From Formivibrio citricus (GTDB lineage: Bacteria > Pseudomonadota > Gammaproteobacteria > Burkholderiales > Chitinibacteraceae), in the NCBI RefSeq assembly GCF_900115065.1, contig NZ_FOVE01000017.1, positions 20,709 to 84,708 on the forward strand: a stretch of DNA of 64,000 nucleotides, given 5' to 3'. Both the position numbers and the translations under genes were made by a program. How positions within the stretch are numbered: position 1 is the stretch's first letter; the number at the start of each line of letters is the position of its first letter. Shown here one piece after another: positions 19,163 to 27,789 of the stretch. The notes under the pieces were generated by a model, which worked only from the letters and a program-made list of their open reading frames with translations, ran no database searches and was not told the origin of the DNA.

Positions 19163-19489
19163 TCATTTTTTCGGTGTTTCTGCCGGGGCGGGGCAATAGA
19201 GTCCATACAGGGTTTGCAGGATTTGCAGGGCGGCCGGGCTGGCAAGGCTGTAGTAGATGTGTTTGCCGCTGCGGCGGGTCGAAACCAGTCCTTCGTTGCG
19301 CAATACCCCCAGCTGTTGCGAAAGTGTCGGCTGGCGGATATCTAACAAACGCTCAAAATCCGATACGCATTTTTCGCCGTCGACCATTTGGCAAAGCAGC
19401 AGGAGTCGGTCTTCGTTTGCGAGGGCTTTCAGCAGGGCTGTGGCGTCGGCGGCTGCCTGACGCATGGCGGGCACGAGCGAATCGGTCAT
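19163..19489 (-). CDS. ArsR-family regulator, SqrR/BigR-like
   Basis: 108 residues. ArsR/SmtB winged helix: LLKALANEDRLLLLCQM, recognition helix in IRQPTLSQQLGVLRNEGLV, wing TRRSGKHIYYSL. The classical metal-site ELCVCDL motif is absent. Instead Cys33 (LLC) and Cys99 (LYC) occupy the places of the two redox cysteines of the SqrR/BigR persulphide sensors, with one extra Cys41. It probably represses sulphide or thiol-stress genes, but no such gene lies beside it, so its targets are elsewhere or it acts alone. Confidence 0.75.
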   Translation of the reverse strand: MTDSLVPAMRQAAADATALLKALANEDRLLLLCQMVDGEKCVSDFERLLDIRQPTLSQQLGVLRNEGLVSTRRSGKHIYYSLASPAALQILQTLYGLYCPAPAETPKK

Positions 19490-19549
19490 CTTTTATCCGT
19501 TGATCTAATCTGGCGCTGTTATTTTCTCAGGAATCCGGAAGATAAAAAA

Positions 19550-19569
19550 AGCCCGACTGGCGTCGGGCT
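19550..19569 (-). terminator. Terminator of pbpG
   Basis: 8-bp stem AGCCCGAC/GTCGGGCT with a four-base loop, followed on the minus strand by a T7 run. Confidence 0.88.
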
Positions 19570-19585
19570 ATTGAAACACGGGAAA

Positions 19586-20602
19586 TTATCCTTCGCGTGT
19601 TTTGCTTGTTGAATGGGCTTCCAGCCATTTGCGGATGCGCGATGCATCGCCGACCCGCGTATTTTTGCCGTTGGAGTCCATCAAAACCATCACTACAGGT
19701 GCGTTGCCGATGGTTGTCTGCATGACCAGGCAACGGCCAGCTTCGCTGATGTAGCCGGTCTTGGATACGCCGATTTCCCACTTGTCGCTCTTGACCAGCG
19801 GGTTGGTATTGTGAAAAACAAGCGGTCTTTTGTTCATGTTGGAAATGAACGAGTATTCCACCGATGTGGAGTATTGCTGAATGGTGGAGTAGCGATGTGC
19901 GGCCTGTACCATCAGCGCCAGTTCACGAGGCGTGGATACGTTGCCCGGGTTGAGGCCGGTCGAATCCAGGAAGCGTGTGCTCTTCATTCCAAGCGAGGCG
20001 GCTTTTTCGTTCATTTTGGCGATGAAGGCATCGCGCCCGCCCGGATAGTGTCGGGCCAGTGCGGAAGCTGCCCGGTTTTCGGATGACATCAGTGCCAGCA
20101 GCAGCATTTCTCCGCGCGTGAGGGTCAAGCCGGGGGTGAGGCGGGAACGTGTCCCTTTGAGTGTGTCGATATCGTCGTGCGAAATGGAAATCAACTCGGA
20201 GAGCGGTTGCTGGGCATCCAGCACGACCATGGCGGTCATCAGCTTGGTAATGGATGCAATGGGCGTCAGCGTATCCGGGTGTTTTGCATAAATGATTTCG
20301 CCCGTAAGCCCGTTCATGACCAGTGCACTGCCGGATTGCAAGCCGGGGTGCGCCAGCGTCGTCGGGGCTGCCGAAACGCGGGAAACCTGAATGCTGCGGC
20401 GCGCGTGGGCTGTGGCGCGTTTGGAGACGGAGCTTTTTGCCCCTTTCTTTTGCGCGACCTTCTTGTGTACGGCTTTTTTCTTGGCCGAGGAGGTTTTTAC
20501 GGTTTTTTGTTGTTTTGCCGTGGTGGCTGCCGAGGTTGCCGTGCTGGTGAGCAACATGACGGCAGTGGCAATGGAGCATAAATAAATCATGGGGTTGCGC
20601 AT
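19586..20602 (-). CDS. pbpG: D-alanyl-D-alanine endopeptidase (PBP7 type)
   Basis: 338 residues from the ATG at 20602, chosen for the GGAG seven bases upstream and the signal peptide that follows (MRNPMIYLCSIATAVMLLT). After a Lys-rich linker (about 30-66) comes the serine peptidase domain: SITK (Ser117-Lys120), SEN and KTG (VSKTGYI). These are the penicillin-binding motifs of the S11 family. It cleaves D-Ala-mDAP cross-links in the periplasm. The Lys-rich linker may bind the cell wall or envelope. It is divergent from phaC. Confidence 0.9.
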   Translation of the reverse strand: MRNPMIYLCSIATAVMLLTSTATSAATTAKQQKTVKTSSAKKKAVHKKVAQKKGAKSSVSKRATAHARRSIQVSRVSAAPTTLAHPGLQSGSALVMNGLTGEIIYAKHPDTLTPIASITKLMTAMVVLDAQQPLSELISISHDDIDTLKGTRSRLTPGLTLTRGEMLLLALMSSENRAASALARHYPGGRDAFIAKMNEKAASLGMKSTRFLDSTGLNPGNVSTPRELALMVQAAHRYSTIQQYSTSVEYSFISNMNKRPLVFHNTNPLVKSDKWEIGVSKTGYISEAGRCLVMQTTIGNAPVVMVLMDSNGKNTRVGDASRIRKWLEAHSTSKTREG

Positions 20603-20847
20603 TCTTTTCTCCGGCGGGAGGGGTATATCTACACCATTGGCATACGGTATTCTACGCGCCGTGCCGCGAAATGTCATGTAAATCAATGGGTACGAAGATA
20701 TTTCAATAATTGCCATTAAGATTTGCGTCTTTCTTGCAACGCTCTTGCAACAATTTCCGCCAAGAATTACCGTATCGTATGTTAGCGCCTCTGGGCAGAG
20801 CATCGGCCAGGTGTGCAGAACCTTGTTTGTTTATCTGGAGCTTGATC

Positions 20848-22578
20848 GTGTTGCAAAACCCCACCATTGAATCGTTTTTTCAGCAGTTGACCGAAGCCAA
20901 TCGCCAGTGGGTGCAGGGCTGGGTCAATTCCATGAATCCTGCCGCAGGTCCCGGCGAGCACATGACGGTGCTGCACAAATCGATGCAGGACATGATGCAG
21001 AACCATGCTGATTGGCTGGAGCATCACGGCGAGTATTACCGCCAGCATCTGGAACTGTGGATGGGTTTTATCGGCGCCAAAGAAAAAGGGGCCGCAGCGG
21101 TAGAAATGGACAGGAGCGACCGGCGTTTCAATGCGCCGGAATGGCAGGAACCAATTTTCGATTACATTCGCAAGAATTATCTGCTCACTTCGCACTGGAT
21201 GATGAAACTGGTCGACTCGACCAATGCCGATGAAGCCACCAAAGAAAAAGCTGCCTTCTTTACCCGGCAGTTCGTGGATGCGATCAGCCCGGCCAACTTT
21301 GCTTTTACCAACCCGGAAGTGCTGAAGCTTGCCATGGAAACCAAGGGTGAGAGTCTGACCGAGGGCATGAAGAAGCTGGCTGAGGACATGCGTCGCGGTA
21401 CCATCACCATGACCGACGAAACCCAGTTTGAAGTGGGCAAGAACTTGGCTATCACGCCGGGACAGGTCATCTTTGAAAACGATCTGTTCCAGCTGATCCA
21501 GTACACGCCTTCGACCGACAAGGTCTACGAAACACCGCTTCTGGTGGTGCCGCCGTGCGTGAACAAGTACTACATCATGGATTTGCAGCCCAACAACTCC
21601 ATGATGGCTTATATCGTCAGCCAGGGGTTCACGACATTCCTGATTTCCTGGAAGTCCGTAACGCCGGAGATCAGCAAGCTGCAATGGGATGACTATATCG
21701 AGCAGGGCGTGCTGGTTGCGGCAGAAGTGGTCCGCAAGATCAGCAAGCGTGAAAAGATGAACGTACTGTCATTCTGCATCGGCGGCGAGATCGTTTCGAC
21801 CACGATTCCCGTGATGAAAGCACGCGGGCTTGACTGGTTCGAATCCATCACGCTGATGACCGTCATGCTGGATCACTCCGATCCGGGCGATATCAAGCAT
21901 TTTGTCGATCCCAATGTAGTGAAAAGCCGCGAGGCCCAACTGGAAGAGGGCGGCATCATTTCCGGCAAGGAGCTTGCTCGCGTATTTGCTGCGTTGCGCT
22001 CCAATGACCTGATCTGGAACTATGTGGTCAACAATTACCTGAAGGGCAAGACCCCGGCGCCGTTCGATCTGCTGTACTGGAACAACGATCCGGCGAATCT
22101 TGCGCTGCCGATGCACACCTTCTTCCTGCGCAACATGTATCTGGAAAACAACCTGATCAAACCCAATTCGTTCTCGCTGTGCGGCGTGCCGATTGATTTG
22201 ACCAAGGTTGACCTGCCGACATACCTGTTTGCTGCGCGCGAGGATCATATCGTGCCATGGAAGTCCGCATTCCAGACTACCAAAATCCTCCGCGGGCCAG
22301 TGCGCTTCGTCCTTGGTGCGTCCGGGCATATCGCCGGCGCAATCAATCCGGTATCCAGCAACAAGCGCAATTACTGGGTGAACGAGGATATTTCGGTGGA
22401 TGCGGACTCCTGGTTCGAGTCGGCAGAGTCCCGTCCCGGCAGCTGGTGGCAGGACTGGGTTCAATGGTTGGCGCCGCAATCGGGCAAGCAAGTCGCTGCG
22501 CCCAAGACGCACGGCAACGCAAGCTTCAAGGCGATAGAGCCGGCGCCGGGGCGTTATGTCAAGGAGCGTTTGGCCTGA
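20848..22578 (+). CDS. phaC: Poly(3-hydroxyalkanoate) synthase, class I
   Basis: 576 residues. The GTG at 20848 is taken because GGAG lies seven bases upstream; longer in-frame starts have no RBS. An alpha/beta-hydrolase core carries the catalytic triad Cys310 in the lipase-like box SFCIGGEI, Asp466 (AREDHIVPW) and His494 (GASGHIAGAIN). The length and N-terminal domain fit class I synthases, which polymerise (R)-3-hydroxybutyryl-CoA on granule surfaces. phaA follows after a strong terminator. phaB and phasin genes are not seen. Confidence 0.95.
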   Translation: MLQNPTIESFFQQLTEANRQWVQGWVNSMNPAAGPGEHMTVLHKSMQDMMQNHADWLEHHGEYYRQHLELWMGFIGAKEKGAAAVEMDRSDRRFNAPEWQEPIFDYIRKNYLLTSHWMMKLVDSTNADEATKEKAAFFTRQFVDAISPANFAFTNPEVLKLAMETKGESLTEGMKKLAEDMRRGTITMTDETQFEVGKNLAITPGQVIFENDLFQLIQYTPSTDKVYETPLLVVPPCVNKYYIMDLQPNNSMMAYIVSQGFTTFLISWKSVTPEISKLQWDDYIEQGVLVAAEVVRKISKREKMNVLSFCIGGEIVSTTIPVMKARGLDWFESITLMTVMLDHSDPGDIKHFVDPNVVKSREAQLEEGGIISGKELARVFAALRSNDLIWNYVVNNYLKGKTPAPFDLLYWNNDPANLALPMHTFFLRNMYLENNLIKPNSFSLCGVPIDLTKVDLPTYLFAAREDHIVPWKSAFQTTKILRGPVRFVLGASGHIAGAINPVSSNKRNYWVNEDISVDADSWFESAESRPGSWWQDWVQWLAPQSGKQVAAPKTHGNASFKAIEPAPGRYVKERLA

Positions 22579-22600
22579 TCTGCAAGCTTGTCCATAAGCA

Positions 22601-22625
22601 AAGGCAAGGCATTTCGCCTTGCCTT
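22601..22625 (+). terminator. Terminator of phaC
   Basis: 10-bp stem AAGGCAAGGC/GCCTTGCCTT with loop ATTTC, followed by a T run. It separates phaC from phaA transcripts at least in part. Confidence 0.92.
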
Positions 22626-22692
22626 TTTTATTTTCGTTGCTTACACAGAAAGAGCATGTCACATCATAAAAACCTTAGAGAGGAAACGCACC

Positions 22693-23874
22693 ATGAAGGA
22701 AATTGTAATTGTTGCTGCTTGCCGTACTGCTGTCGGTAGTTTTGGTGGTTCCCTGGCCAAGGTGCCTGCTCCCGAGTTGGGGGCGACTGTCATCAAGGCG
22801 CTGCTGGAAAAAACAGGCGTGGCGCCAGAAGCTGTGAGTGAAGTGATTATGGGCAATGTGCTGACCGCTGGTCTGGGGCAAAACCCTGCGCGTCAGTCAT
22901 TGCGCAAGGCCGGCTTGCCGGATGAAACACCGGCGCTGACCATCAATCAGGTCTGTGGTTCCGGCCTGAAGGCCGTGGCGCTGGGTATGCAGGCCATCCT
23001 GTCCGGTGAAAGCGAGATTGTCATTGCTGGCGGGCAGGAAAACATGAGCCTGTCCCCGCACGTCCTGAGCGGTAGCCGTGACGGGTTCCGCATGGGCAAT
23101 GCCACGCTGGTGGACAGCATGGTCTATGACGGACTGACCGATGTGTACAGCAAATATCACATGGGTGTGACGGCAGAGAACATTGCCAAGAAATATGGCA
23201 TTACCCGCCAGGAACAGGATGATCTGGCGCTGGCTTCCCAGCAAAAGGCGGCGGCAGCCCGCGCTGCTGGCAAGTTCAAAGATGAAATCGTGCCCGTGAT
23301 GATTCCCCAGAAGAAGGGCGATCCGTTGGCATTTGATACGGATGAGTACATCAAGACGGATGCCTCGGCAGAAGGCTTGGCCAAGCTGCGCCCCGCTTTT
23401 GACAAGGAAGGTACGGTTACAGCCGGCAATGCCTCCGGCATCAACGACAGTGCCGCGGCAGTCATGCTGATGACGGCGGAAAAGGCTAAAGCCCTGGGGC
23501 TCAAGCCGATGGCGACGGTGAAGGCAGCGGCTTCCGCTGGCGTGGATCCGTCCATCATGGGCATGGGGCCGGTACCTGCTACGCAAAAAGCCCTGGCTCG
23601 CGCTGGATGGCAATTGGCAGACGTGGACCTGATCGAGGCCAACGAAGCTTTTGCTGCCCAGGCATTGGGCGTGGCGCGCGAGTTGAAGTGGGACTGGGAC
23701 AAGGTCAACGTCAATGGCGGTGCTATTGCGATCGGTCACCCGATCGGCGCGTCCGGTTGTCGCGTGCTGGTAACGCTGTTGCATGAAATGGTGCGTCGCG
23801 ATGCCAAGAAGGGCTTGGCTACACTGTGTATCGGTGGAGGGATGGGGGTGGCGTTGCTGGTGGAGCGCAACTGA
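22693..23874 (+). CDS. phaA: Acetyl-CoA acetyltransferase (beta-ketothiolase)
   Basis: 393 residues, the standard thiolase length. The start at 22693 follows GAGAGGAAACG. The catalytic residues are all present: Cys88 ([11 protein letters not shown]), His349 (GHPIGASG) and Cys379 (LCIGGGMG). It condenses two acetyl-CoA to acetoacetyl-CoA, the first step of PHB synthesis, and sits directly after phaC. It could also work in ketone or fatty-acid breakdown; the position favours PhaA. Confidence 0.93.
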   Translation: MKEIVIVAACRTAVGSFGGSLAKVPAPELGATVIKALLEKTGVAPEAVSEVIMGNVLTAGLGQNPARQSLRKAGLPDETPALTINQVCGSGLKAVALGMQAILSGESEIVIAGGQENMSLSPHVLSGSRDGFRMGNATLVDSMVYDGLTDVYSKYHMGVTAENIAKKYGITRQEQDDLALASQQKAAAARAAGKFKDEIVPVMIPQKKGDPLAFDTDEYIKTDASAEGLAKLRPAFDKEGTVTAGNASGINDSAAAVMLMTAEKAKALGLKPMATVKAAASAGVDPSIMGMGPVPATQKALARAGWQLADVDLIEANEAFAAQALGVARELKWDWDKVNVNGGAIAIGHPIGASGCRVLVTLLHEMVRRDAKKGLATLCIGGGMGVALLVERN

Positions 23875-23891
23875 GTCCGCGTTGAGTAGTG

Positions 23892-23915
23892 AACGGCCGG
23901 GAAATCCCGGCCGTT
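23892..23915 (+). terminator. Terminator of phaA
   Basis: 10-bp stem AACGGCCGGG/CCCGGCCGTT with loop AAAT, then a T run. Confidence 0.93.
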
Positions 23916-24084
23916 TTTTATTGGTTTTATTTACTGAGCTGGAAAGGATTGGTGAAATTTACGTAATTGAACGTTCGGATTTTCGGATGAAAAAGATGCG
24001 GCATATCCGGAAGGCTGGATGGTCTGTTGGGTGTTGAATAAGTTAATTACATTTAAATCAATATGATGCGTGTTTTTTATGTTC

Positions 24085-24100
24085 TGGCACGGGTCGTGCT
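24085..24100 (+). promoter_or_regulatory. Sigma-54 promoter of the 2HCT carrier
   Basis: TGGCAC (24085-24090) and GTGCT (24096-24100) place GG and GC exactly ten bases apart, the -24/-12 geometry of RpoN promoters. The start point would be near 24111, giving a leader of about 225 bases. Upstream, perfect palindromes TTACGTAA (23959-23966) and GAACGTTC (23969-23976) could be activator sites. A DctD-type activator is encoded 15 kb downstream. Confidence 0.72.
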
Positions 24101-24207
24101 TAATATGTAGCGCGATGAATCTAACTACATTTTTCCTGTTGCGGCAGAAATCGTGGCAGGAGGTGGATCTGAAAGCTCCCTAACAAGGGGGTGGTTCGGA
24201 AGTCGTT

Positions 24208-24270
24208 GCAGGGGTGCGTATTTCAACGCGCTTGCTGGCTTGGCTTGAATGGCAAGGCTGGCAACCCCGC
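24208..24270 (+). other. Possible structured leader RNA (three-way junction)
   Basis: Arms GC-A-GGGGT (24208-24215) and ACCCCGC (24264-24270) close a junction. It contains hairpin GCGT/ACGC (24216-24229) and hairpin CTTGC/GCAAG (24231-24256). It lies in the long leader of the carrier gene, 66 bases before the start codon. It does not match any riboswitch class I know, and the stems are short. Confidence 0.3.
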
Positions 24271-24336
24271 TGAAATAGTAGTTGCCTGTTCCACTTTAGC
24301 CCGGTGCATGTCGGGCGCTTACGAGGAGAAGTTAGT

Positions 24337-25704
24337 ATGGGTCACTCAACGGTTGAAGAAGAAAAGCTGCCAGAGTCGGCGAGTCTGTTTGACAAATTTG
24401 TGAACTACAAGATCGGTGCGATGCCGCTGCCGGTATATTTGATTCTTGCCTTTGTTGTCATCGCCTCGGCGTATGTTCAAATCAAGGATCATGGTACTGG
24501 CAAGCTGTCTTCCGCTTTGCCGGCAGACATGATTGGTGGCTTTGCCCTGATCATTGTGTTTGGCTGGTTGCTGGGCCACATTGGCGGCAAGATCCCGGTG
24601 CTCAAAAATATTGGCGGACCGGCCATCATGGCGCTGTTCGTGCCGTCGGCGCTGCTGGCTTATGGGGTGTTCAACCCGGCGATGAAGAATGCCACGGTCG
24701 CCATCATGAAGACCTCCAACTTCCTGTACTTCTACATTTCGTGCCTGGTGGCCGGTAGTTTGCTGGGGATGAACCGCAAGGTGCTGGTGCAGGGCTTTAT
24801 GCGGATGTTCGTGCCCCTGATGATCGGTACCATTTGCGCAACTGTCGCGGGTATTGGTATGGGGCTGTTGTTCGGCTATAGCCCGTATCACACCTTCTTC
24901 TTCATCCTGATTCCGATCATGGGTGGCGGTGTGGGTGAAGGCATTCTGCCCTTGTCCATGGCCTATGCGGAAATGGGTATCCTTGGCAAGACTCAGGGCG
25001 AACTGATTGCGCTGATGATCCCGGCCGCCTTGATCGGTAACGTGGTTGCGATTATCTCGGCCGCTTCGCTCAAGCGCCTCGGTGACAAGCATGAGCAGCA
25101 CAGCGGCAAGGGCTTGCTGGTGCGCTCCGGTGATGACAACGAGCTGCTGAAGGAAATGAGCACTGACAAGCCGATCGATCTGCAGCTTATGGGCTGTGGC
25201 ATGTTGCTGGCTTGCAGCTTCTGGATCTTGGGCCGCATCCTGTCCCCGTATGTCGGTATCCCTGGTCCGATTCTGATGATTCTGGGCGCAGCAGCAGCCA
25301 AGGTTCTGCAGATCGTTCCGGCTCGCATGGAGCAGGGCGCTTATCAGATGTACAAGTTCGTGTCTTCCAACCTGACATTCCCGCTGCTGGCCGGTCTGGG
25401 CGTGCTGTATGTGCCTTGGCATGACCTGATCAGTGCCTTTACCTTCGGCTATTTCTGCATCTGTGGCATTGCAGTGCTGACGATGGTGTCTTCGGGTTGG
25501 TTCGTCGCCAAGTACCTGAATATGTACCCGGTTGAATCCGCCATTGTGACGGCTTGCCACAGTGGTCTGGGTGGTACCGGCGACGTGGCGATTCTGTCCG
25601 CTTGCGATCGTATGGGCCTGATGCCGTTCGCCCAGATCTCCACCCGTATCGGTGGCGCATCGATGATCGTGTTCGCCGTGTTCTCGATCAAGATGTTCAA
25701 TTGA
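24337..25704 (+). CDS. 2-hydroxycarboxylate (citrate/malate):Na+ symporter, CCS/2HCT family
   Basis: 455 residues. The ATG at 24337 has GAGGAG eight bases upstream. About 11 hydrophobic segments and the two family re-entrant-loop motifs GGGVG (196-200) and GLGGTGD (410-416), plus the conserved substrate-binding Arg in STRIGGAS near residue 437. The 2HCT family includes CitS, CimH and MaeN and imports citrate, malate or lactate-type acids with Na+ or H+. NAD malic enzyme comes next, which favours malate or citrate. The gene has a sigma-54-type promoter and a long leader, and a DctBD-like pair lies further downstream. Confidence 0.9.
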   Translation: MGHSTVEEEKLPESASLFDKFVNYKIGAMPLPVYLILAFVVIASAYVQIKDHGTGKLSSALPADMIGGFALIIVFGWLLGHIGGKIPVLKNIGGPAIMALFVPSALLAYGVFNPAMKNATVAIMKTSNFLYFYISCLVAGSLLGMNRKVLVQGFMRMFVPLMIGTICATVAGIGMGLLFGYSPYHTFFFILIPIMGGGVGEGILPLSMAYAEMGILGKTQGELIALMIPAALIGNVVAIISAASLKRLGDKHEQHSGKGLLVRSGDDNELLKEMSTDKPIDLQLMGCGMLLACSFWILGRILSPYVGIPGPILMILGAAAAKVLQIVPARMEQGAYQMYKFVSSNLTFPLLAGLGVLYVPWHDLISAFTFGYFCICGIAVLTMVSSGWFVAKYLNMYPVESAIVTACHSGLGGTGDVAILSACDRMGLMPFAQISTRIGGASMIVFAVFSIKMFN

Positions 25705-25726
25705 GGTTGAATCCTTGATTTGATCG

Positions 25727-25808
25727 AAAACTTTCTGCCACGGATTTCAACGACATCGAGCGGTGAAGTCCTTCTCGGGGTAGGCGAAGTCCGTGGTGGG
25801 AAAGTTTT
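25727..25808 (+). other. Long two-part hairpin between carrier and malic enzyme
   Basis: Outer arms AAAACTTTC (25727-25735) and GAAAGTTTT (25800-25808) pair perfectly. After a 2x3 internal loop, CCACGGATTTC (25738-25748) pairs with GAAGTCCGTGG (25786-25796) with one G-U. The 37-base apical loop is unpaired by eye. It starts 22 bases after the carrier stop in a 247-base gap. It could be a weak terminator (T5 follows), a 3'-end stabiliser, or a structured leader for malic enzyme. Confidence 0.55.
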
Positions 25809-25951
25809 TGAGGGCTGGAATTCAAAAGCATCAGGTAAAGCCCCCGTCGTTTGGTATTGGTAGGGCGGTTCGCTCGACTGGTAGTGGGCGTCGAGGGTAA
25901 AAGCAGCAAGAAGGCAACTTTAATCAACCATGGAAAAGAGAGAGGTTTGAA

Positions 25952-27670
25952 ATGACCAAGGCAGTTAATACTGTTGAAATTCCGGCTGGCGTATCCGGTT
26001 ATGAATTGCTGGAAAACCCGATTCTGAACAAGGGTACCGCTTTCACTCAGGAAGAGCGCGATGCATTCGCCCTGAACGGCCTGCTGCCCCCGAAGATTGA
26101 AACCCTGCAAGACCAGGTGGCCCGCTGCGTCGAAACGCTGAAGGCTCTGCCGACCCAGCTCGACCGCTACGTTTACCTGCGCGACCTGCAAGACACCAAC
26201 GAAACCCTGCACTACGCTGTGATCGCACAAGATCTGTACGGCATCCTGCCGATGATCTACACCCCGACCGTGGGCGCCGGCTGCCAGCAGTTCAGCCACC
26301 TGTTCCGTCGTCCGCGCGGCCTGTTCATCACTGCCGAGCAAAAAGACAAGTTCGACGAAATCTTCGCCAACCCGCGCTTCGACAACATCGAATGTATCGT
26401 CGTGACCGATGGCGAACGTATCCTGGGTCTGGGCGACCAAGGCGCTGGCGGCATGGGCATTCCTATCGGCAAGCTGGCCATCTACACCGGCTGCGGCGGG
26501 ATTGCACCGGAAACCACACTGGCCATCACCCTTGACACCGGCACCAACAACGAAGAGCGCCAAGCCGATCCGCTGTATCTGGGCTGGAAGCACGAACGCG
26601 TTCGCGGTCAGGAATATGACGACTTTATCGAAGCTTTCGTGGTCGCCGTCATGAAGCGCTGGCCGAATGTGCTGCTGCAGTGGGAAGACTTCCACAAGAA
26701 CAACGCCAGCCGTCTGCTGGAAAAATATCGCGATCGTCTGTGTACCTTCAACGACGACGTGCAAGGCACTGCCTCCATCGCCGTGGGCGCCCTCATGGCC
26801 GCCATCAACCTGACCGGCGTGCCGCTGAAAGATCAACGCGTTGCGATTCTGGGTGGCGGCTCCGCCGGTATCGGTATTGCCGACCTGATCAAGTGCACCA
26901 TGGTGCAGGAAGGCCTGTCCGAAGAAGAGGCTCGCAGCCGCTTCTACATCGTCGGTCGTCACGGCATGGTGACCGAGCAGACCGGCAACCTGGAAGCCTT
27001 CCAGAAGCCGTACTGCCAGGACAGCAAGCGCCCGGAAAAGGAAAACTGGCAACTCGACAAGGCCGGCACCGTCAGCCTGCTCGACGTCATTCGCAATGCC
27101 AAGCCGACCGTACTGGTAGGCGTGTCCGGTGTGGCCGGCTCCTTCACGGAAGACATCATCCGTGAAATGGCCAAGCACACTGCCCGCCCGATCATCTTCC
27201 CGATGTCCAACCCGACCTCCTGCGTGGAAGCCCAGCCGTCCGACATCATCCAGTGGACCGACGGCAACGCCATCGTCGGTACCGGCAGCCCGTTCGAGCC
27301 GTTCGAGTACAAGGGCAAGACCCACTACTTCGCCCAGTGCAACAACTCCTACGTGTTCCCGGGCGTAGGTCTGGCCGCGATTGCTGTACGCGCCCGCCGC
27401 ATCACCGACACCATGTTCATCGCAGCCTCCAAGGCGGTTGCAGCCATGTCGCCGGCGATCAGCAACCCGAATGGCAAGCTGCTGCCGGAACTTGCCGACA
27501 TGCGCAAGGTCTCTTATCAGGTGGCAATTGCAACGGCCAAGCAGGCTCGCGCCGAAGGTCTGACCGAGAACCTGACCGATGCCCAGATCGAAGAAAAGAT
27601 CAAGGCCGCGATTTGGGAACCCGAGTACAAGCAATACGTGCCTGCTGTTGATAAGCCTGACTACGCTTGA
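25952..27670 (+). CDS. maeA: NAD-dependent malic enzyme (oxaloacetate-decarboxylating)
   Basis: 572 residues, the long SfcA/MaeA type. Tyr in MIYTPTVGAGCQQF, the signature FNDDVQGTASIAVG, a Rossmann GGGSAGIG (301-308), and SNPTS near the NAD site. It converts malate to pyruvate + CO2 with NADH. RBS GAGAGAGG is upstream. Placed between a 2-hydroxycarboxylate carrier and a hydrogenase module, it would supply the NADH that the hydrogenase flavoprotein could oxidise. A 10-bp hairpin follows the gene, so transcription may stop before the hydrogenase. Confidence 0.93.
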   Translation: MTKAVNTVEIPAGVSGYELLENPILNKGTAFTQEERDAFALNGLLPPKIETLQDQVARCVETLKALPTQLDRYVYLRDLQDTNETLHYAVIAQDLYGILPMIYTPTVGAGCQQFSHLFRRPRGLFITAEQKDKFDEIFANPRFDNIECIVVTDGERILGLGDQGAGGMGIPIGKLAIYTGCGGIAPETTLAITLDTGTNNEERQADPLYLGWKHERVRGQEYDDFIEAFVVAVMKRWPNVLLQWEDFHKNNASRLLEKYRDRLCTFNDDVQGTASIAVGALMAAINLTGVPLKDQRVAILGGGSAGIGIADLIKCTMVQEGLSEEEARSRFYIVGRHGMVTEQTGNLEAFQKPYCQDSKRPEKENWQLDKAGTVSLLDVIRNAKPTVLVGVSGVAGSFTEDIIREMAKHTARPIIFPMSNPTSCVEAQPSDIIQWTDGNAIVGTGSPFEPFEYKGKTHYFAQCNNSYVFPGVGLAAIAVRARRITDTMFIAASKAVAAMSPAISNPNGKLLPELADMRKVSYQVAIATAKQARAEGLTENLTDAQIEEKIKAAIWEPEYKQYVPAVDKPDYA

Positions 27671-27700
27671 TAGCTGGCGTTAGATCGGTGTAGCAAGACA

Positions 27701-27728
27701 GGGCGCAGAGTGGGTTTCCTCTGCGCCC
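27701..27728 (+). terminator. Hairpin after malic enzyme
   Basis: 10-bp stem GGGCGCAGAG/CTCTGCGCCC with an eight-base loop, followed by ACCTTTTC. A probable but not strong Rho-independent terminator. Confidence 0.65.
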
Positions 27729-27789
27729 ACCTTTTCTTGGGACACCGCTACTGACGAATTGTGTAATACGGGGTTTTAGGGGGAATTAA

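Noticed and set aside
24208..24270. A TPP, SAM or cobalamin riboswitch before the carrier
   Set aside because: The conserved loop sequences of these classes are absent; only a short-stem junction remains, reported as an unclassified candidate.
25817..25829. A second sigma-54 site before malic enzyme (TGGAATTCAAAAGC)
   Set aside because: GG and GC are nine bases apart instead of ten, which normally abolishes sigma-54 recognition.
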